The translations under genes and the position numbers were made by a program. Below the pieces are notes generated by a model. That model did no database searches. It saw only the letters and a program-made list of their open reading frames with translations, and was not told where the DNA came from. A stretch of DNA of 64,000 nt from Persicaria tinctoria (lineage: Eukaryota; Streptophyta; Magnoliopsida; Caryophyllales; Polygonaceae), in contig JBANSL010000009.1 in the NCBI GenBank assembly GCA_037127255.1, positions 32,071,975 to 32,135,974 of the forward strand, given 5' to 3'. Shown here piece after piece: positions 31,944 to 43,574 of this stretch. Each line of letters begins with the position of its first letter. Position 1 is the first letter of the stretch.

Positions 31944-33459
31944 GGGTCGTTCGGTAATCAGAGCGGTGAAGAGCTTCTTTCACTCCGGGAGAATTCTCCG
32001 TCAAATTAATCATACTTTTATCACCTTACTCCCAAAAGTGGATAATCCTTCCTCAACTAATAGTTATAGACCAATCAGTTTATGCTCGAAGATATATAAA
32101 ATTATTTCAAAAATCCTGACAGAACGGATGAAAAAGGTAATGGGTAAACTGGTTCACCCCTTACAAGGAGCCTTCGTCGCGGATAGAGCTATTCAAGACA
32201 ATGTCTTGATAGCGCATGAGATTTTCCACACGACTGGGGGGTGTTCCCGGACCAAGAATTCAGTTGCTAGAGAACTCTCTACAGATGCCACATACAAGGG
32301 CAATGGAGCAATACTTGGGTTGTCCTATGATCAATTGACGAGTGAATAAACACACATTCGAAGAAGTAATTAGCAAAACGAAAACCCAACATTCAAAGTG
32401 GAAAGCGAACTTCCTATCACACCAAGGAAGATCAATTATGATCAATTCAAATCTGACATCAAAACCTCTTTATGCTATGCAAAGCTTCATGCTTCCAGCT
32501 TCAATTCATAGTGAACTAGACCGCATCAACCGAACCTTCTTCTGGAACAAGTATCTTCAGTATAAACCACTAATCAGTTGGGATAGGGTTTGTAGACCAA
32601 AACAAAAAGGGGGTCTAAACATAAGAAAATCACTTATAATGAACGAAGCTCTTCAGATGAAACTGTTATGGAAAACTATAGCTGAGCCAGATAATATATG
32701 GGAACAAATTATTAGACACAAATACTTAAAGCAAAATGATATACTAAACTACGTAAAGACTAAAAACACTTCTTGGCAGTGGAGGAATGCCGCCGCCTTA
32801 ATTGAAAAATTCAAAGAAGGTCTAGTTTGGGCAATTCGAAACGGTGAATTAGTTAAGTTCTGGAAGGATTCCTGGATTTCTCAGAAGCCCTTAATCAAAT
32901 GTATTGAAAATATAACAATTGATGATGAGAATGCTCGAGTAAGCGAATTTATCCAAGATGGAAAGTGGAGGAGCGATAAATTATACGACGCTCTTGGCAA
33001 GGACTTGGCGGAGAGTGTTCTTGGTATTCATCTCCCAATCCATAGAATGTCTGATAGGTTGTACTGGCGTCATGATAAACAGGGGTGGATTACCACTTCT
33101 AGTGCGGTAAGATTTCTTTCGCACCAAGATTCATTTAGTGATGATCCATGCATCTATTTGGATTTGGAAAGTAAACACAATCCCTATGATAAGAAATTTT
33201 TTGTGGAAGATCGCCCAAAATGGGCTACCAACTAGAGATAGATTAAGCAAGAGAGGAGCACCTATTCCAAATGAATGTTGCTTTTGTGGTGCAAATGGAG
33301 AGGATGAAGTCCATTTGTTTGTTAATTGTCTATTTGGGCAAAGTCATCTTTTACAAACTGGCAAATGCTCCAGGATCATAAATAATATTACAACAAATTC
33401 ATTAAAAGGCAACGTCATAATGGCAAAACTTGGTGAAGCATTAACAAGCAAAGAGAAAC
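31944..33459 (+). pseudogene. RT core and C-terminal zinc-binding part of LINE copy A
   Basis: Resumes with ITLLPKVDNPSS, YRPISLC and LQGAFVADRAIQDNVLIAHEIF. At about 32232 it jumps to the sequence of 38730 in copy B, deleting the RGIRQGDP and FADD blocks. The thumb/connection region follows (32342-33235) and the zf-RVT domain, WKIAQNGLPTRDRL...CCFCG...HLFVNC (33138-33450), after a frameshift. It ends abruptly at 33459 with no tail, so the 3' end was deleted rather than made by normal retroposition. Confidence 0.8.
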
Positions 33460-34297
33460 CTGATAGAAGGCAAGCAAGAAGGGTTCACATTTTGATTTTT
33501 TAAGATGAAATTTTATAAACACCTCAATACAATTGTATAAAATATAATTTTTTTAATTTTATAAAATAGAATTATACCTATGGACCATGTAGGTTGTTGT
33601 ACTAAGAAGCTCACCAGCTAGAAGTTAGCTCATCTTGTAACAACACACGAGTAGGGTGTAGATTGATTTGGGAGTTGAGAATGGCGCCTATATATAGGTC
33701 CATCTCCCTGCTATAGTAACAGATTGGTAGAATACAAAACAGAAGCTCTCATTTTGCTTCTTGAATTCCAATCATCTCTATCACGTTTCCTCTGTGTTTG
33801 TGAGATCTAAACTGGATTATCCAGTTCATAATATCCAAAGAATTATACGTACACGGAGCATCTTATAGGTGCTGAGGTCCATAGTATTCTGGCTGGGGTC
33901 CATCGTTAAGGTCAAACGTAAGAGAATGATTATTTCTCTAAAAGAAAATATTAGAATTAAAGACTAAATTAACTAATGACATGATCGAGTTTGAGTATCA
34001 GAATCGCGGCAAGATATCAAATATGATCTCAATATGGTCAAACGCAAGTAGTTTAATCCCATCGAGTTCATGAGTTCGACCTTATGTCGTCATTAATTTC
34101 GGCTATCCGTTGTCTTTTATGTCATTACGTGATTGAATGAATTTCCTTATGCCAAGTGATCCCCGTAAATCCTTGACCTCTCTCGATCATGTATGATCAA
34201 ATTGTTAGTTGTGATGTACCTTAAAATTTATATATCAATGAGAAGTAGTATGTCTTAATTATGTATTGTGGTTCGAATAAATTTCCCTAGCATATAC
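33460..34297. other. Intergenic DNA with a possible LTR fragment and a dispersed repeat
   Basis: No gene. 33595-33830 looks LTR-like: TGTTGTACTAAG, a TATATATAGG box near 33692 and a leader with TTCCTCTGTGTTTGTGAG. I could not find a second end. 34082-34230 is the dispersed repeat shared with 3644-3800. Confidence 0.45.
34082..34230 (-). repeat. Dispersed repeat, inverted copy 2
   Basis: The reverse complement of this segment aligns with 3644-3800 over about 150 bp with scattered substitutions and small gaps. No terminal inverted repeats are seen. It is not part of any element I recognise. Confidence 0.7.
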
Positions 34298-34412
34298 CTA
34301 GCAAATTAACTAACAGGTATTGTGAGCGATTTGGGTTTATAATGACTCATTATAAACCCAGATCTCATTATAAACCCAGATCGCTCACAATTCCTGTTTG
34401 TTAATTTGCTAG
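34298..34412. repeat. Foldback repeat, 48-bp arms
   Basis: Arms 34298-34345 and 34365-34412 begin CTAGCAAATTAACTAACAGG and are inverted with few mismatches. The 19-bp loop repeats the TCATTATAAACCCAGATC of the right arm. It could be a minimal MITE or an inversion scar. Confidence 0.8.
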
Positions 34413-34675
34413 CCATGAGAGCTCATTTCTAGAACGATATCATAGTCCCCTTATAGATATAACTATATAAGCAGTTGCGGATGTAGGAATTTATTTACAG
34501 GGTCTAAAAATATTTTCAAGATTTTTTTTAAATGTATATATACAAAAATATGTTTTTTGAAAATATATTTGAAAAAACCCTTAAATTTGTGATTTAAATA
34601 GTCATTTTAGTAGGAAAAAATTAAGAAAAATATTTGTCAAAAAATTAAGAATAGAAGGGATTGTGAATCCATGCT

Positions 34676-35370
34676 TAGATGCTTAGATGGATGAGCGGGC
34701 ACACGAAATGCAGATGTCTCATGGTAGAAGAAATGCAGATGCTTAGATGGATGAGCGGGCACACGAAATAGGATAGAATCAAGAATGAGGTTATCCGTGA
34801 TAAGGTAGGTGTAATCTGTATTAAGGACAAGATGTGTGAGTCAAGGCTTTGATGGTTTGGTCATGTGCAAAGGAGAGACCATAACGCAATAGTGCGTAAG
34901 TGTGATAACATGGATATAGAGGACGTTAGGTGTCCTAAGAGGGCGACCGAAGAAGAGTTGGAAGAAGGTGATCAGACATGACCTTACCGAATTAGATATC
35001 ACTGAAGAGTTGATACAAGATAGGACAGAGTGGAAGAGAGCGATCACCCTCAAAGAGGGATAGTGATAGGTCTACCCATCGTTTCTGTAACGTTTCATTA
35101 TCTTCTTCTATTTTTTGCAGTGCATTGTCTACGATTTTACATACTATCTTGTTTGTCTTGTTGTATTTGAGTGCATGAGTTTTTTCCGGTAGATTCTTAT
35201 ATGTCTTCACATATCTTTATAAACATTTAATACACTTCTATTACATGTATGATATTTTTGGGTCACACGGAAACACCCTCTCAACTTTGTTAGACCCCAT
35301 AGACCCTGCTTGGTGGCATGGATATACTTGGATGGTTGTTGTTGTCGTTGTCGTCGTCATTGTTTTTTAC
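34676..35370 (+). mobile_element. 3' end of an RTE-type LINE
   Basis: Plus-strand frames encode the RTE C-terminus: MLRWMSGHTR-like residues, RIRNEVIRDKVG, ESRLxWFGHVQRR and later KxSWKKVI-like sequence, with stops. The 3' UTR has ACCCCATAGACCCTGCTTGG and ends in a TTG/TCG repeat (about 35335-35362), typical of plant RTE elements. The first 25 bp are locally duplicated (34685 and 34743). 5'-truncated and dead. Confidence 0.75.
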
Positions 35371-36068
35371 CAACTAATTAAGCTAACTTATTTTTATTAT
35401 TTTTTTTACTATTTTGAAAAAAAATTTATTCCTAAAAGTAGTAAAAATTAAAAAAAAAATTCAATAATTGTTATTTTTTGGAAAATTGAAAAAAAAAAAT
35501 TAATACAATTTATCATCCATGAACTAATATGAAATTATTTGGATTGTTTCTACTAGTTTTTAAAGTTATTATTAATATTGGTTCAATAGTTCGTTTTAAT
35601 TTTGGTCAGTTTTTTTCCCTCTATTTAGGGGGTTTACCTCGAACTCCCCAAATCCACTACTGGACACAATAATAGGAAATGATTGATTGATCGCTCTCAT
35701 TACCAGTGGCGGATCGCGAAGCGGTTAGTTGAGGAGGCGAAAAATTGAACTCTAATTTTTTTTTTCCGAAAAAAACCATCAATGTTTGATGTTTTTGGGT
35801 TTAATTATAGTATTAAGTTACGAAGTTTAACATTTAATAAGTATGATAGAAGTATATTAATTTGGTAAATGATATGAAAAATAATTTATAGGTTTTCGGT
35901 TCGAATCTCGGAATGACCGTTCTTTATTTACCTATTCAAGGATTAAGATCCACTTTAGCATAAGCAAAATGGCCATTTCTTCTCAACTCACAAGTTGCGT
36001 TCCGGCTCCATGCCAACAAGTAAGTACGGTGTACATCTATCTATATTTTACTTAATTTTCTGTTTCGA
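35371..36068. other. AT-rich intergenic DNA with a SINE tail fragment
   Basis: No gene. 35889-35945 (GGTTCGAATCTCGGAATGAC, then TTTATTTACC) matches the 3' half of the SINE at 43480-43574, including the B box, so it is a truncated copy. Confidence 0.6.
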
Positions 36069-36306
36069 CTCCATCCGTTCTAAAATATAAGTCTTTTAAT
36101 ATTAACACACGTTTTCATAGGATGATAAAAACTAAAATATCAATTTTTTTATTAATTTTTTTAATAATCTCATACTTTTACTAATAAAGTAAAAAGTATG
36201 ATATTATTAAAAAAAAAAAATATTTTATATAGTTTTTATCATCTTAAGAAAACGTGCGTAAATATATAGTAAACGACCTATATTTTAAAACGGAGGAACT
36301 AGGGAG
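36069..36306. mobile_element. Stowaway-like MITE
   Basis: The left end CTCCATCCGTTCTAAAATAT is mirrored by the right end (ATATTTTAAAACGGAGG, then a small insertion and AGGGAG-TA). The subterminal ACACACGTTTTC and GAAAACGTGCG also pair. No ORF. Confidence 0.8.
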
Positions 36307-36807
36307 TATATGTTTTACGCAGTTAGTCCGTTTGTCAATTAATTTCAACCAGTTATAATTTTCACATTCAATTCCATTCAACAATAAATCAATTGTTTTG
36401 AGAAATTACAGTACGTTAGAAATTACAATATAGAAGTATACTATAATAATATTACAATATTACAGTAAAGCATAATAAAAAATTTGGGACATGTAATTTA
36501 CAAGTCCGCATGTGCGATTATACGTTTAAAGATAGGATGGATCTGTGGGATCATATTTGGACCTTTTAAAGATTTTGACGTAGAGAAACAAATAGAAATT
36601 GAAAATGAACGCGTCCATGCAGACCTCGTGCTAATTGTTTAATTAGTAAAATAACTCGAGCCACGTACACGTAACCTGATCTGCGCGATTCTCTGGTTAG
36701 AGAGAAAGATTTGTTTGTGATGAGATATATATTGCTACCTAATTTTAATTTCTATTTGAAATTGGAATTGAATTTGTGTGCACATGATCAGAAGCTGGCA
36801 TAGTTTG
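36307..36807. other. Intergenic DNA, no gene
   Basis: I see no coding or repeat structure apart from A/T-rich words. It ends at the target duplication of LINE copy B. Confidence 0.55.
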
Positions 36808-36870
36808 GCTGAGCAGTACGTTTATTTATTTTTTTATTTTTTTTATTAGGTAAGAATTCGATTGGATAAC

Positions 36871-37653
36871 CTAACCGATGGCATCCCGACGGACGAGATC
36901 AAGGAGATCTGGATGTTCTTCCAGTGCCAACCCGTCACGGGGCACAAAGGAAAGGGAGATATCATGAAAAGACCTGAGGAGCCCTTTGACATCACCTAAA
37001 ATTAATTCAATTTCCCAGGGACAAATACCTTTGTCCTTTAGATGATTTATTATAATCTGAGAATCTCCTTCTATCACTAAGTTAATATAATTGTTGGTTT
37101 TAGCACATAGGACACCCTCTCTTAGAGCTATTGATTCTGCCAAAATCGGATTCTGCTTCCCTATGGATTTATACTCCAAATTGACGACTTTTCCTTCAGA
37201 ATTCCTAATTACATATCCAATGCTAGCTTCCCCTATACCATTTACCGCTCCATCAAAGTTGAGTTTCATATATCCACTATCAGGTTTCTTCCACTTGACA
37301 TTCTTCCTACTTACCTTCCCTTTTTTCTTGCCAGACACTCCATTCTCCAAATTTGCATCTTCCTTTTCCTCCCTCTGAGCTCTTCCCCATCCTTCTTTTA
37401 CAGATTGAATAAATGAGTGTACTTCTGTTAGTGTTGGCGTTCCTGCTCCTCTAAAGATCATTCTATTCCGAAAATACCAAATGGTCCACCATTTAATTGC
37501 CATTTCTTCTTTCTCTTTGCTTGTTAATGCTTCACCAAGTTTTTCCATTATGACGTTGCCTTTTAATGAATTTGTTGTAATATTATTTATGATCCTGGAG
37601 CATTTGCCAGTTTGTAAAAGATGATTTTTCCCAAATAGACAATTAACAAACAA
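36871..37653 (-). pseudogene. Zinc-binding end and RNase H of LINE copy B
   Basis: After the end of zf-RVT (VNCLFGKNHLL) comes a plant-LINE RNase H: KLNFDGAVNG (first Asp), ILAESIALREG (Glu), VIEGDSQIIINHLK (Asp) and SFVPRDG. The final Asn-x-x-Ala-Asp helix of RVT_3 is absent; EEHPDLLDLVRRDAIG replaces it before the stop. The domain degrades RNA in RNA-DNA hybrids. Copy A has lost it entirely. Confidence 0.8.
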
Positions 37654-37761
37654 ATGGACTTCATCCTCTCCATTTGCACCACAAAAGCAACATTCATTTG
37701 GAATAGGTGCTCCTCTCTTGCTTAATCTATCTCTAGTTGGTAGCCCATTTTAGGCGATCTT

Positions 37762-38487
37762 CTACGAAAAATTTCTTATCTTAGGGATTGTGTTTACTTT
37801 CCAAATCCAATTAGATGGATCATCACTAAATGAATCTTGGTGCGAAAGAAATCTTACCGCACTAGAAGTGGTAAACCACCCCTGTTTATCATGACGCCAG
37901 TACAGCCTATCAGACATTCTATGGATTGGGAGATGAATACCAAGAACACTCTCCGCCAAGTCCTTGCCAAGAGCGTCGTATAATTTATCGCTCCTCCACT
38001 TTCCATCTTGGATAAATTCGCTTACTCGAGCATTCTCATCAGCAATTGTTATATTTTCAATACATTTGATTAAGGGCTTCTGAGAAATCCAGGAATCCTT
38101 CCAGAACTTAACTGATTCACCATTTCCAATTGCCCAAACTAGACCTTCTTTGAATTTTTCAATTAAGGCAACGGCATTCCTCCATTGCCAAGAAGTGTTT
38201 TTAGTCTTTACGTAGTTTAGTATATCATTTTCTTTTAAGCATTTGTGTCTAATAATTTGTACCCATATATTATCTGGCTCAGCTAAAGTTTTCCATAACA
38301 GTTTCATCTGAAGAGCTTCGTTCATTATAAGTGATTTTCTTATGTTTAGACCCCCTTTTTGTTTTGGTCTACAAACCCTATCCCAACTGATTAGTGGTTT
38401 ATACTGAAGATCCTTGTTCCAAAAGAAGGTTTGCTTGATGTGGTCTAGTTCACTATGAATTGAAGCTGGAAGCATGAAGCTTTGCAT
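37762..38487 (-). pseudogene. RT thumb/connection region, LINE copy B
   Basis: 241 codons from MQSFMLPASIHSELD through WDRVCRPKQKGGLNIRK, WRHDKQGWFTTSSAVRFL. About 95% identical by eye to 32480-33180 in copy A. It leads into the zf-RVT domain in a shifted frame at 37660-37760. Confidence 0.8.
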
Positions 38488-38529
38488 AGCATAAAGACGT
38501 TTTGATGTCAGATTTGAATTGATCAGAAT

Positions 38530-38955
38530 TTATCTTCCTTGTTGTGATAGGGAGTTCGCTTTCCACTTTGAAAGTTGGGTTTTCGTTTTGCTAATTACTT
38601 CTTCGAATGTGTGTTTATTCACTCGTCCATTGATGATAGGACAACCCAAGTATTTCTCCATTGCCCTTGTATGTGGCATCTGTAGAGAGTTCTCTAGCAA
38701 CTGAATTCTTGGTCCGGGAACACCCCTAGTCGTTTGGAATGAGGATTTATGATAATTAACTTTTTGGCCAGAAACCCTAAAATAGTCCTTTATTAAATTT
38801 TTAACCCTCTGACTAGCCTCTAATGTTGCTATAGCAAAGACAATTGTGTCGTCAGCAAAAGCTAGGAAAGGGATTTTTGGACCATGATGCCCAAAGTTAA
38901 ATCCTATTTTACTCGACGGGGCCATAGATTCCCGATGTACTTGTCTGGCTAACAC
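38530..38955 (-). pseudogene. RT catalytic (FADD) segment, LINE copy B
   Basis: Contains FLAFADDTIVFA, the catalytic Asp pair of the polymerase, then SGQKVNYHKS and EKYLGCPI. Upstream (about 38956-39060, another frame) the block RGIRQGDPISPFLF is readable. Copy A has lost this whole segment. Between 39130 and 39190 the sequence after DNVLIA is rearranged. Confidence 0.8.
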
Positions 38956-39223
38956 TTTTGCTCCAGGTATAAATAGGAATGGTGAAATGGGATCGCCTTG
39001 TCGAATACCTCTAGTAGGGGAAAAAAGTTCGGTTGGACTGCTATTTACAAAGACTGAAAAGGATACCGATGTGATGCAGTCTCTTACCCAATTAATAAAT
39101 TGCCCATGAAAACCAAACCTTCGCAGAATTGACTGCTATCAAGACATTGTCTTGAATAGCTCTATCCGCGACGAAGGCTCCTTGTAAGGGGTGAACCAGT
39201 TTACCCATTACCTTTTTCAGTCG

Positions 39224-40456
39224 TTATGTCAGGATTTTTGAAATAATTTTATATATCGTCGAGCATAAACTGATTGGTCTATAACTATTAGTTGAGGAAG
39301 GATTATCCACTTTTGGGAGTAACGTGATAAAAGTATGATTAATTTGACGGAGAATTCTCCCGGAGTGAAAGAAGCTCTTCACCGCTCTGATTATCGAATG
39401 ACCCACAATGTCCCAATAGCTTTTATAGAACTTCGCCGAAAATCCATCCGACCCTGGGGATTTATTCCTTCCTAGACTAAAAACTGCATTTTTTGTTTCA
39501 CTGTTTTGGATCGGCTTGATAAGAAGTTCATTTTCCTCCTCCGTGATTTCAGAAGTTATGAGATCCAAACTGTTTTTCCAATCGGTACTAGTACTGCAAT
39601 CCTTTTTGAATCGTTTTTCAAAATCATTGTGTATTTCTGTCTTGATGTTTTCCTCCCCGAGAATTAGGGTACCTTCCGCAGAAGTAATATGTCGTATTAT
39701 CTTTCTATTCCGTCTGCCAGTAGGGATTTTATGAAAATAGCATGAAATTGTGTCTGCTAGTTTTAAATGCTTGGTTTTTGCTCTCTGGCTCCAAAATGTT
39801 TTATGAAATTTAATTAACGCTTCTTTTTTCTCGATTAACCTTTTTTGCTTCATAAATGTAATGGGATCAAACTGGTTACAGAGTTCACCTTGAATAGTTA
39901 TTAATTTTTCCTCAACTTCCTCTAATTGTCGAAATATATTTCCAAAAGTCCTCTTATTCCATGCTTTAATTTTTCCTTTAAGAACTTTTGTCTTGAATAC
40001 TAACTGATACATCGCAGAACCTGTACAACTCGCCCTCCAAGCTTGTTTGACAATAATCCTTAAATCCTTCCTTTTCAGCCACATGTTTTCAAATTTGAAT
40101 GGTGCAGCATGAGGAGATAAACCCTCATTGATGATCATTGTGATTGGACAATGATCCGAAGACGAGAATGCATGGTGGGTTAAGTGTATACTAGGAAATT
40201 GGGCTAGAATCTCGTTTTGAACCAAAGCTCTGTCAAGGCGTTCATAAATATTTTCCGGTCCTTCCTTCATTTTTCTCCATGTGAACCTGTTACCACAGAA
40301 AAGAAGGTCTAACAAATCACAACTATTCTTAATCTCATTTAATCTACGAAGCCTGCTAAATGCAGTCTCAGCACCACCTTTTTTGTCTTCGTTTGCTACA
40401 ATATCATTCAGATCACCTATAACTATAGTCGGAATCCTGGAAGAGGTTATTAACAC
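39224..40456 (-). pseudogene. Endonuclease C-terminal part and RT fingers, LINE copy B
   Basis: 410 codons: PTIVIGDLNDIVA, FTWRKMKEGPENIYERLDRAL and SSSDHCPI of the APE domain; a long helical linker; RT motifs KSPGSDGFSAKFYKSYW, ITLLPKVDNPSS and SYRPISLC. It is free of the hAT insertion found in copy A. It stops at TAA (39224) where copy A reads GAA. Confidence 0.85.
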
Positions 40457-40486
40457 TTCAATTTCGTCCCAAAAACAAGATTTATC

Positions 40487-40837
40487 TCATTCCTGAGCAT
40501 GGGCATAAACAAAAAGGATCTGACATTCAAAATTCAGATTTGAGTTACCATAAGTTGCGCCAATGAATCGTTGACTATGATGATTTATTGATAAAGTTTC
40601 ATGGGTCAGTAAATGAGACTTCCACATCACTCCTATTCCTCCAGATTTACCTACAGCCGGAACCCAAAAAGCTTCATCAAAGCCTGCTGACCGCCAATAT
40701 TTTTCCTCTGGGATTTTGTCTGTCTTTGTTTCCATAACCGACATTACTTGAATTCTTTGTATATTGCAGAAGGTACTCAATTCTGCCCAAAAATTTGGTC
40801 TTCCAATTCCACTTACATTCCAAGAACCAATTTTCAT
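40487..40837 (-). pseudogene. APE endonuclease N-terminal part, LINE copy B
   Basis: Starts MKIGSWNVSGIGRP; METK and GGIGVMWK are intact. It ends at TGA at 40487 where copy A has CGA (Arg), a CpG-to-TpG change typical of methylated cytosine decay. The rest of the domain continues in the next open segment. Confidence 0.85.
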
Positions 40838-41280
40838 GTTAACCTATTGTTATCGCTTACCCTTTTAGCTAAGAAAGCTTTGTTTCTCTTTAAATGATTA
40901 TGACTGCTTGCAATAGATACACGCCAATACTGTCCTTTTTGATCTCTTCTCCTTTCTAATGCCTCTTGGATTGATTTACAATTTCTAGAGAAATGTGTTT
41001 TCACAACAATACAGATACATGTGTAGTCTAATTTATGCCTCAACCTCCAACCTCTTAATTGGGTGCTTTTTCTGATCCTGATTTCAATACTCCACTTACA
41101 GTTATACACAAGAGATGTTTTCATCTTTGATTTGTCAATAAAGCATATTCCCCTTCTATATAAGATTTGAAGCCAATTACTTTTAATCAAAGAGGACGTG
41201 TTATTAGAAATTCGTATCCGCATACCAGTGATCTTACTAAAGTTAGGAATATAAACCCAGCAAAACACTTTTACATTCAC
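40834..41280 (-). pseudogene. ORF1 C-terminal part of LINE copy B
   Basis: Basic protein of 148 codons whose TGA stop overlaps the ORF2 start as ATGA (40834-40837). Homologous to 29368-29910 in copy A. It has scattered Cys/His but no classic zinc knuckle. It is probably the distal part of ORF1, out of frame with the N-terminal piece. Confidence 0.5.
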
Positions 41281-41675
41281 CGAGTTTGAAACTTATAGGA
41301 TCTGAACATATGATTTCTTTGAAAGCCGACGTGTAACACCTACATACTTACTTTGTTTAGTAAGAGGCTCGCCACACAGGTTTGTTAGACAATATTCGCC
41401 CTTAGCAATTAATTGAACGTCATGGACCTGTGAGTAATACATTCTTAACACATAGATCTTCATTAGAAATCATTTAGCCTGCCATCTACAACTTCCCATT
41501 GTTAAGCCTGTCACATTTAGTCTATCAAAATATCGGTTGTTAGGTTTGTTTACGCATATTTTTTTATCAATTATTTTTGGTTTGCCTTATACAGATCCTC
41601 AGAAATTTTGAGGCCCTTTCGGGAGATTTTGGTTGGAAGATCGAAAGATTCGGGCTCCAGAGGTTTTTTCCCATC

Positions 41676-42086
41676 CTAGCATCTGCAAAGATGAAGCAGC
41701 TCATGCACTCGCGGCACGAGCAGACTTATTTTCCCTGCACTATAACACCAGTCGTAATCCACATCCAAATACACTAATGAAACACATACCCAGCAGTTCA
41801 AGATACCAAATTTACAAAGGAAGCCATAGCTGCAACAATCCTTACAAATCTCCTGAACGTTGGCCTGGATCTCCTTCAGAGTTTGAGCATCAATTTTGGA
41901 CTTTTTCAAGAATCTCTCAACTTGTTTTTGATTTGCTTTTGGGAAACCAGCTGAGGAAAGAAAAATCCCATCCACTGATTCACCGGAAGCTTGGTTTTTG
42001 GAGCCCTTTCGGGAGTTTTTTGTTGGAGGCACGAGAGACTCGGCCTCTAGGGGTTTCTTGCCTTTGTCCATGGAGGACGAGGCCAT
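41676..42086 (-). pseudogene. ORF1 N-terminal part of LINE copy B
   Basis: ATG at 42086 (MASSSMDKGKKPLEAES). A basic, serine-rich start is followed by a helical segment (QKQVERFLKKSKIDAQTLKE) and then a cysteine/aromatic stretch that no longer looks like ORF1; the frame probably shifts after residue 95 (near 41800). It plausibly encodes the LINE's nucleic-acid-binding protein. It follows a 760-bp GC-rich 5' UTR. Confidence 0.5.
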
Positions 42087-42864
42087 TGCAGTACATAAAA
42101 CAATAGAGAAGTTAGAAAGGTGTAGAGAGGAAATGGTGTTGAGAGCACAGAAGGAGATGAGGATAGAAAGGGTTTTCGCATACCAGATCTTCCTTTTAAA
42201 GACGTAGGAGAGAGTGTGTAAGCAAACCTGAACAAAGACGGACAGTTCGCACTTGCACATATGAGGGATGAAGAGCCACCACCGATATACAGGAGCAAGA
42301 CGCACCAGGGAGATAGAAAGAGATTTCCTAATAGAACAGGGAGATAGGGATGCTACTCTCCACATCCATCGCCACCAACCGCTGCAGGCCGAAACGAGCT
42401 GGCACCGCCAAAAATCCCACCTCCAGGGACACCCGAATCGCCCCCGACTCCCCCAGAACAGAAGGTTCTCCCCCGTGAGACTGATGTTCTTTGAGTTGGA
42501 TTCGCCCCCCTTAAACACAACCGACACCGCACCTGATCACGGGCCTACTGGACTCCTCTTCCATGGAATCTCCTTCTTCCTGATTTTTTTCTTTGGAAAT
42601 TTTTTTATTTTGGGATTTATATAGGAAGAAAAGAGATTTGGATTTATACCCAACGCCAAGGGATCAGGGATTCCGCTGAAAGAAACAACCGACAGGCGTG
42701 GATTTCGCCATTGCGGGCTCTCAAAGGAGGATTGAAGAGGAGATTTTGACAGATTAGGGTTTGATGAACGGGGATACGGGGAAGAGGGTTGGGGGAAATT
42801 TTGGGGGCGCGTAGAGCGCGTTCTTCACAAGAGAAGATTCCTCCACATAGCTGAGCAGTACGTT

Positions 42865-43314
42865 GAATTTAAACAGTGGCGGCCTGGGTTTCCTCTTTTC
42901 TAGTGCTAAGATATTATTTGTAACCCATTTTTTTTAGCCCCATTCAATCAAGAAGCGAGCTAATAAGTTATGTAATTAGCTCGGTTCATGATAGAACCGG
43001 GTTTAAAAACATTGCTCCTAAAAATAAAAATGAAAAACCATGTATGCAATGGACATTTTTACCGTGTCCGTTGGGAAAGTTTTGTATAACTAGCTGATGC
43101 AGAAATCCATTTCCGTAGATTTGGTTGCGAGACGAATATAGTTGCAATAATCTTGTGCTAAATAAGAAAAAATACCTTATGCCAAACAAAATTCAGGGTA
43201 CAAAATTACAATTATTATTTGGGGATAATTATGCATATCATTTAACTCTTCATCTCATCATATTATATCAGTTACAACTTACAAACCACAAAAATATTAG
43301 ATTTATCTAAATAT
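42865..43314. other. Intergenic DNA, no gene
   Basis: AT-rich, with no terminal repeats or coding signal recognised. Confidence 0.55.
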
Positions 43315-43479
43315 ACCCTAAGGGTGTACTTGTGCACAAATAGGAACCGTTGATTAAGAGAAAATAGATGGCATGGATTAAAAAGAGTTTTTTTTTTTAA
43401 TTTCTTTATTTTAGCTTTAAATATGGTGGAACCACTACAAAACCCCACCCACTCTCTTTTGGAATGAAAAGTGTATTAA

Positions 43480-43574
43480 CCATTCTGGAATGGCTCACCG
43501 GAAAAGACTTGTGGGTAGTACCCATAGGTTCCTGGTTCGAACCTCGGAATGACCCTCTTTATTTATCAATACAA
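43480..43574 (+). mobile_element. Short tRNA-derived SINE with perfect 19-bp TSD
   Basis: TSD GGAATGAAAAGTGTATTAA at 43461-43479 and 43575-43593. The 95-bp body has an A box TGGCTCACCGG and a B box GGTTCGAACC, then a TTTATTTATC tail. It is very short for a SINE, little more than a tRNA head plus tail. A truncated relative lies at 35889-35945. Confidence 0.9.

Larger units (their letters stand above)
29281..33459 (+). mobile_element. L1-type LINE copy A (truncated at both ends)
   Basis: Homologous in inverted orientation to LINE copy B (41600 down to about 37500). It lacks the first 1.25 kb present in B and everything after the zinc-knuckle region, including RNase H and the A-tail. Internally it has lost about 430 bp around the FADD catalytic motif of RT. 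It carries a hAT-like MITE at 31475-31935. Several stops and a 4-bp deletion disable ORF2. Confidence 0.85.
36823..42849 (-). mobile_element. L1-type LINE copy B, near full length, 15-bp TSD
   Basis: 6.0 kb, flanked by GCTGAGCAGTACGTT at 36808-36822 and 42850-42864. It runs on the minus strand from a GC-rich 5' UTR (42849) through ORF1, ORF2 (endonuclease, RT, zinc domain, RNase H) to an A-rich tail at 36823-36848. It is disabled by at least two ORF2 stops and an internal RT rearrangement near 39150. It shows the order and target of copy A, with which it forms a large inverted repeat. Confidence 0.9.

Noticed and set aside
33595..33830. Complete solo LTR
   Set aside because: The left side looks LTR-like (TGTTGTACT, TATA box) but I found no CA terminus or target duplication.
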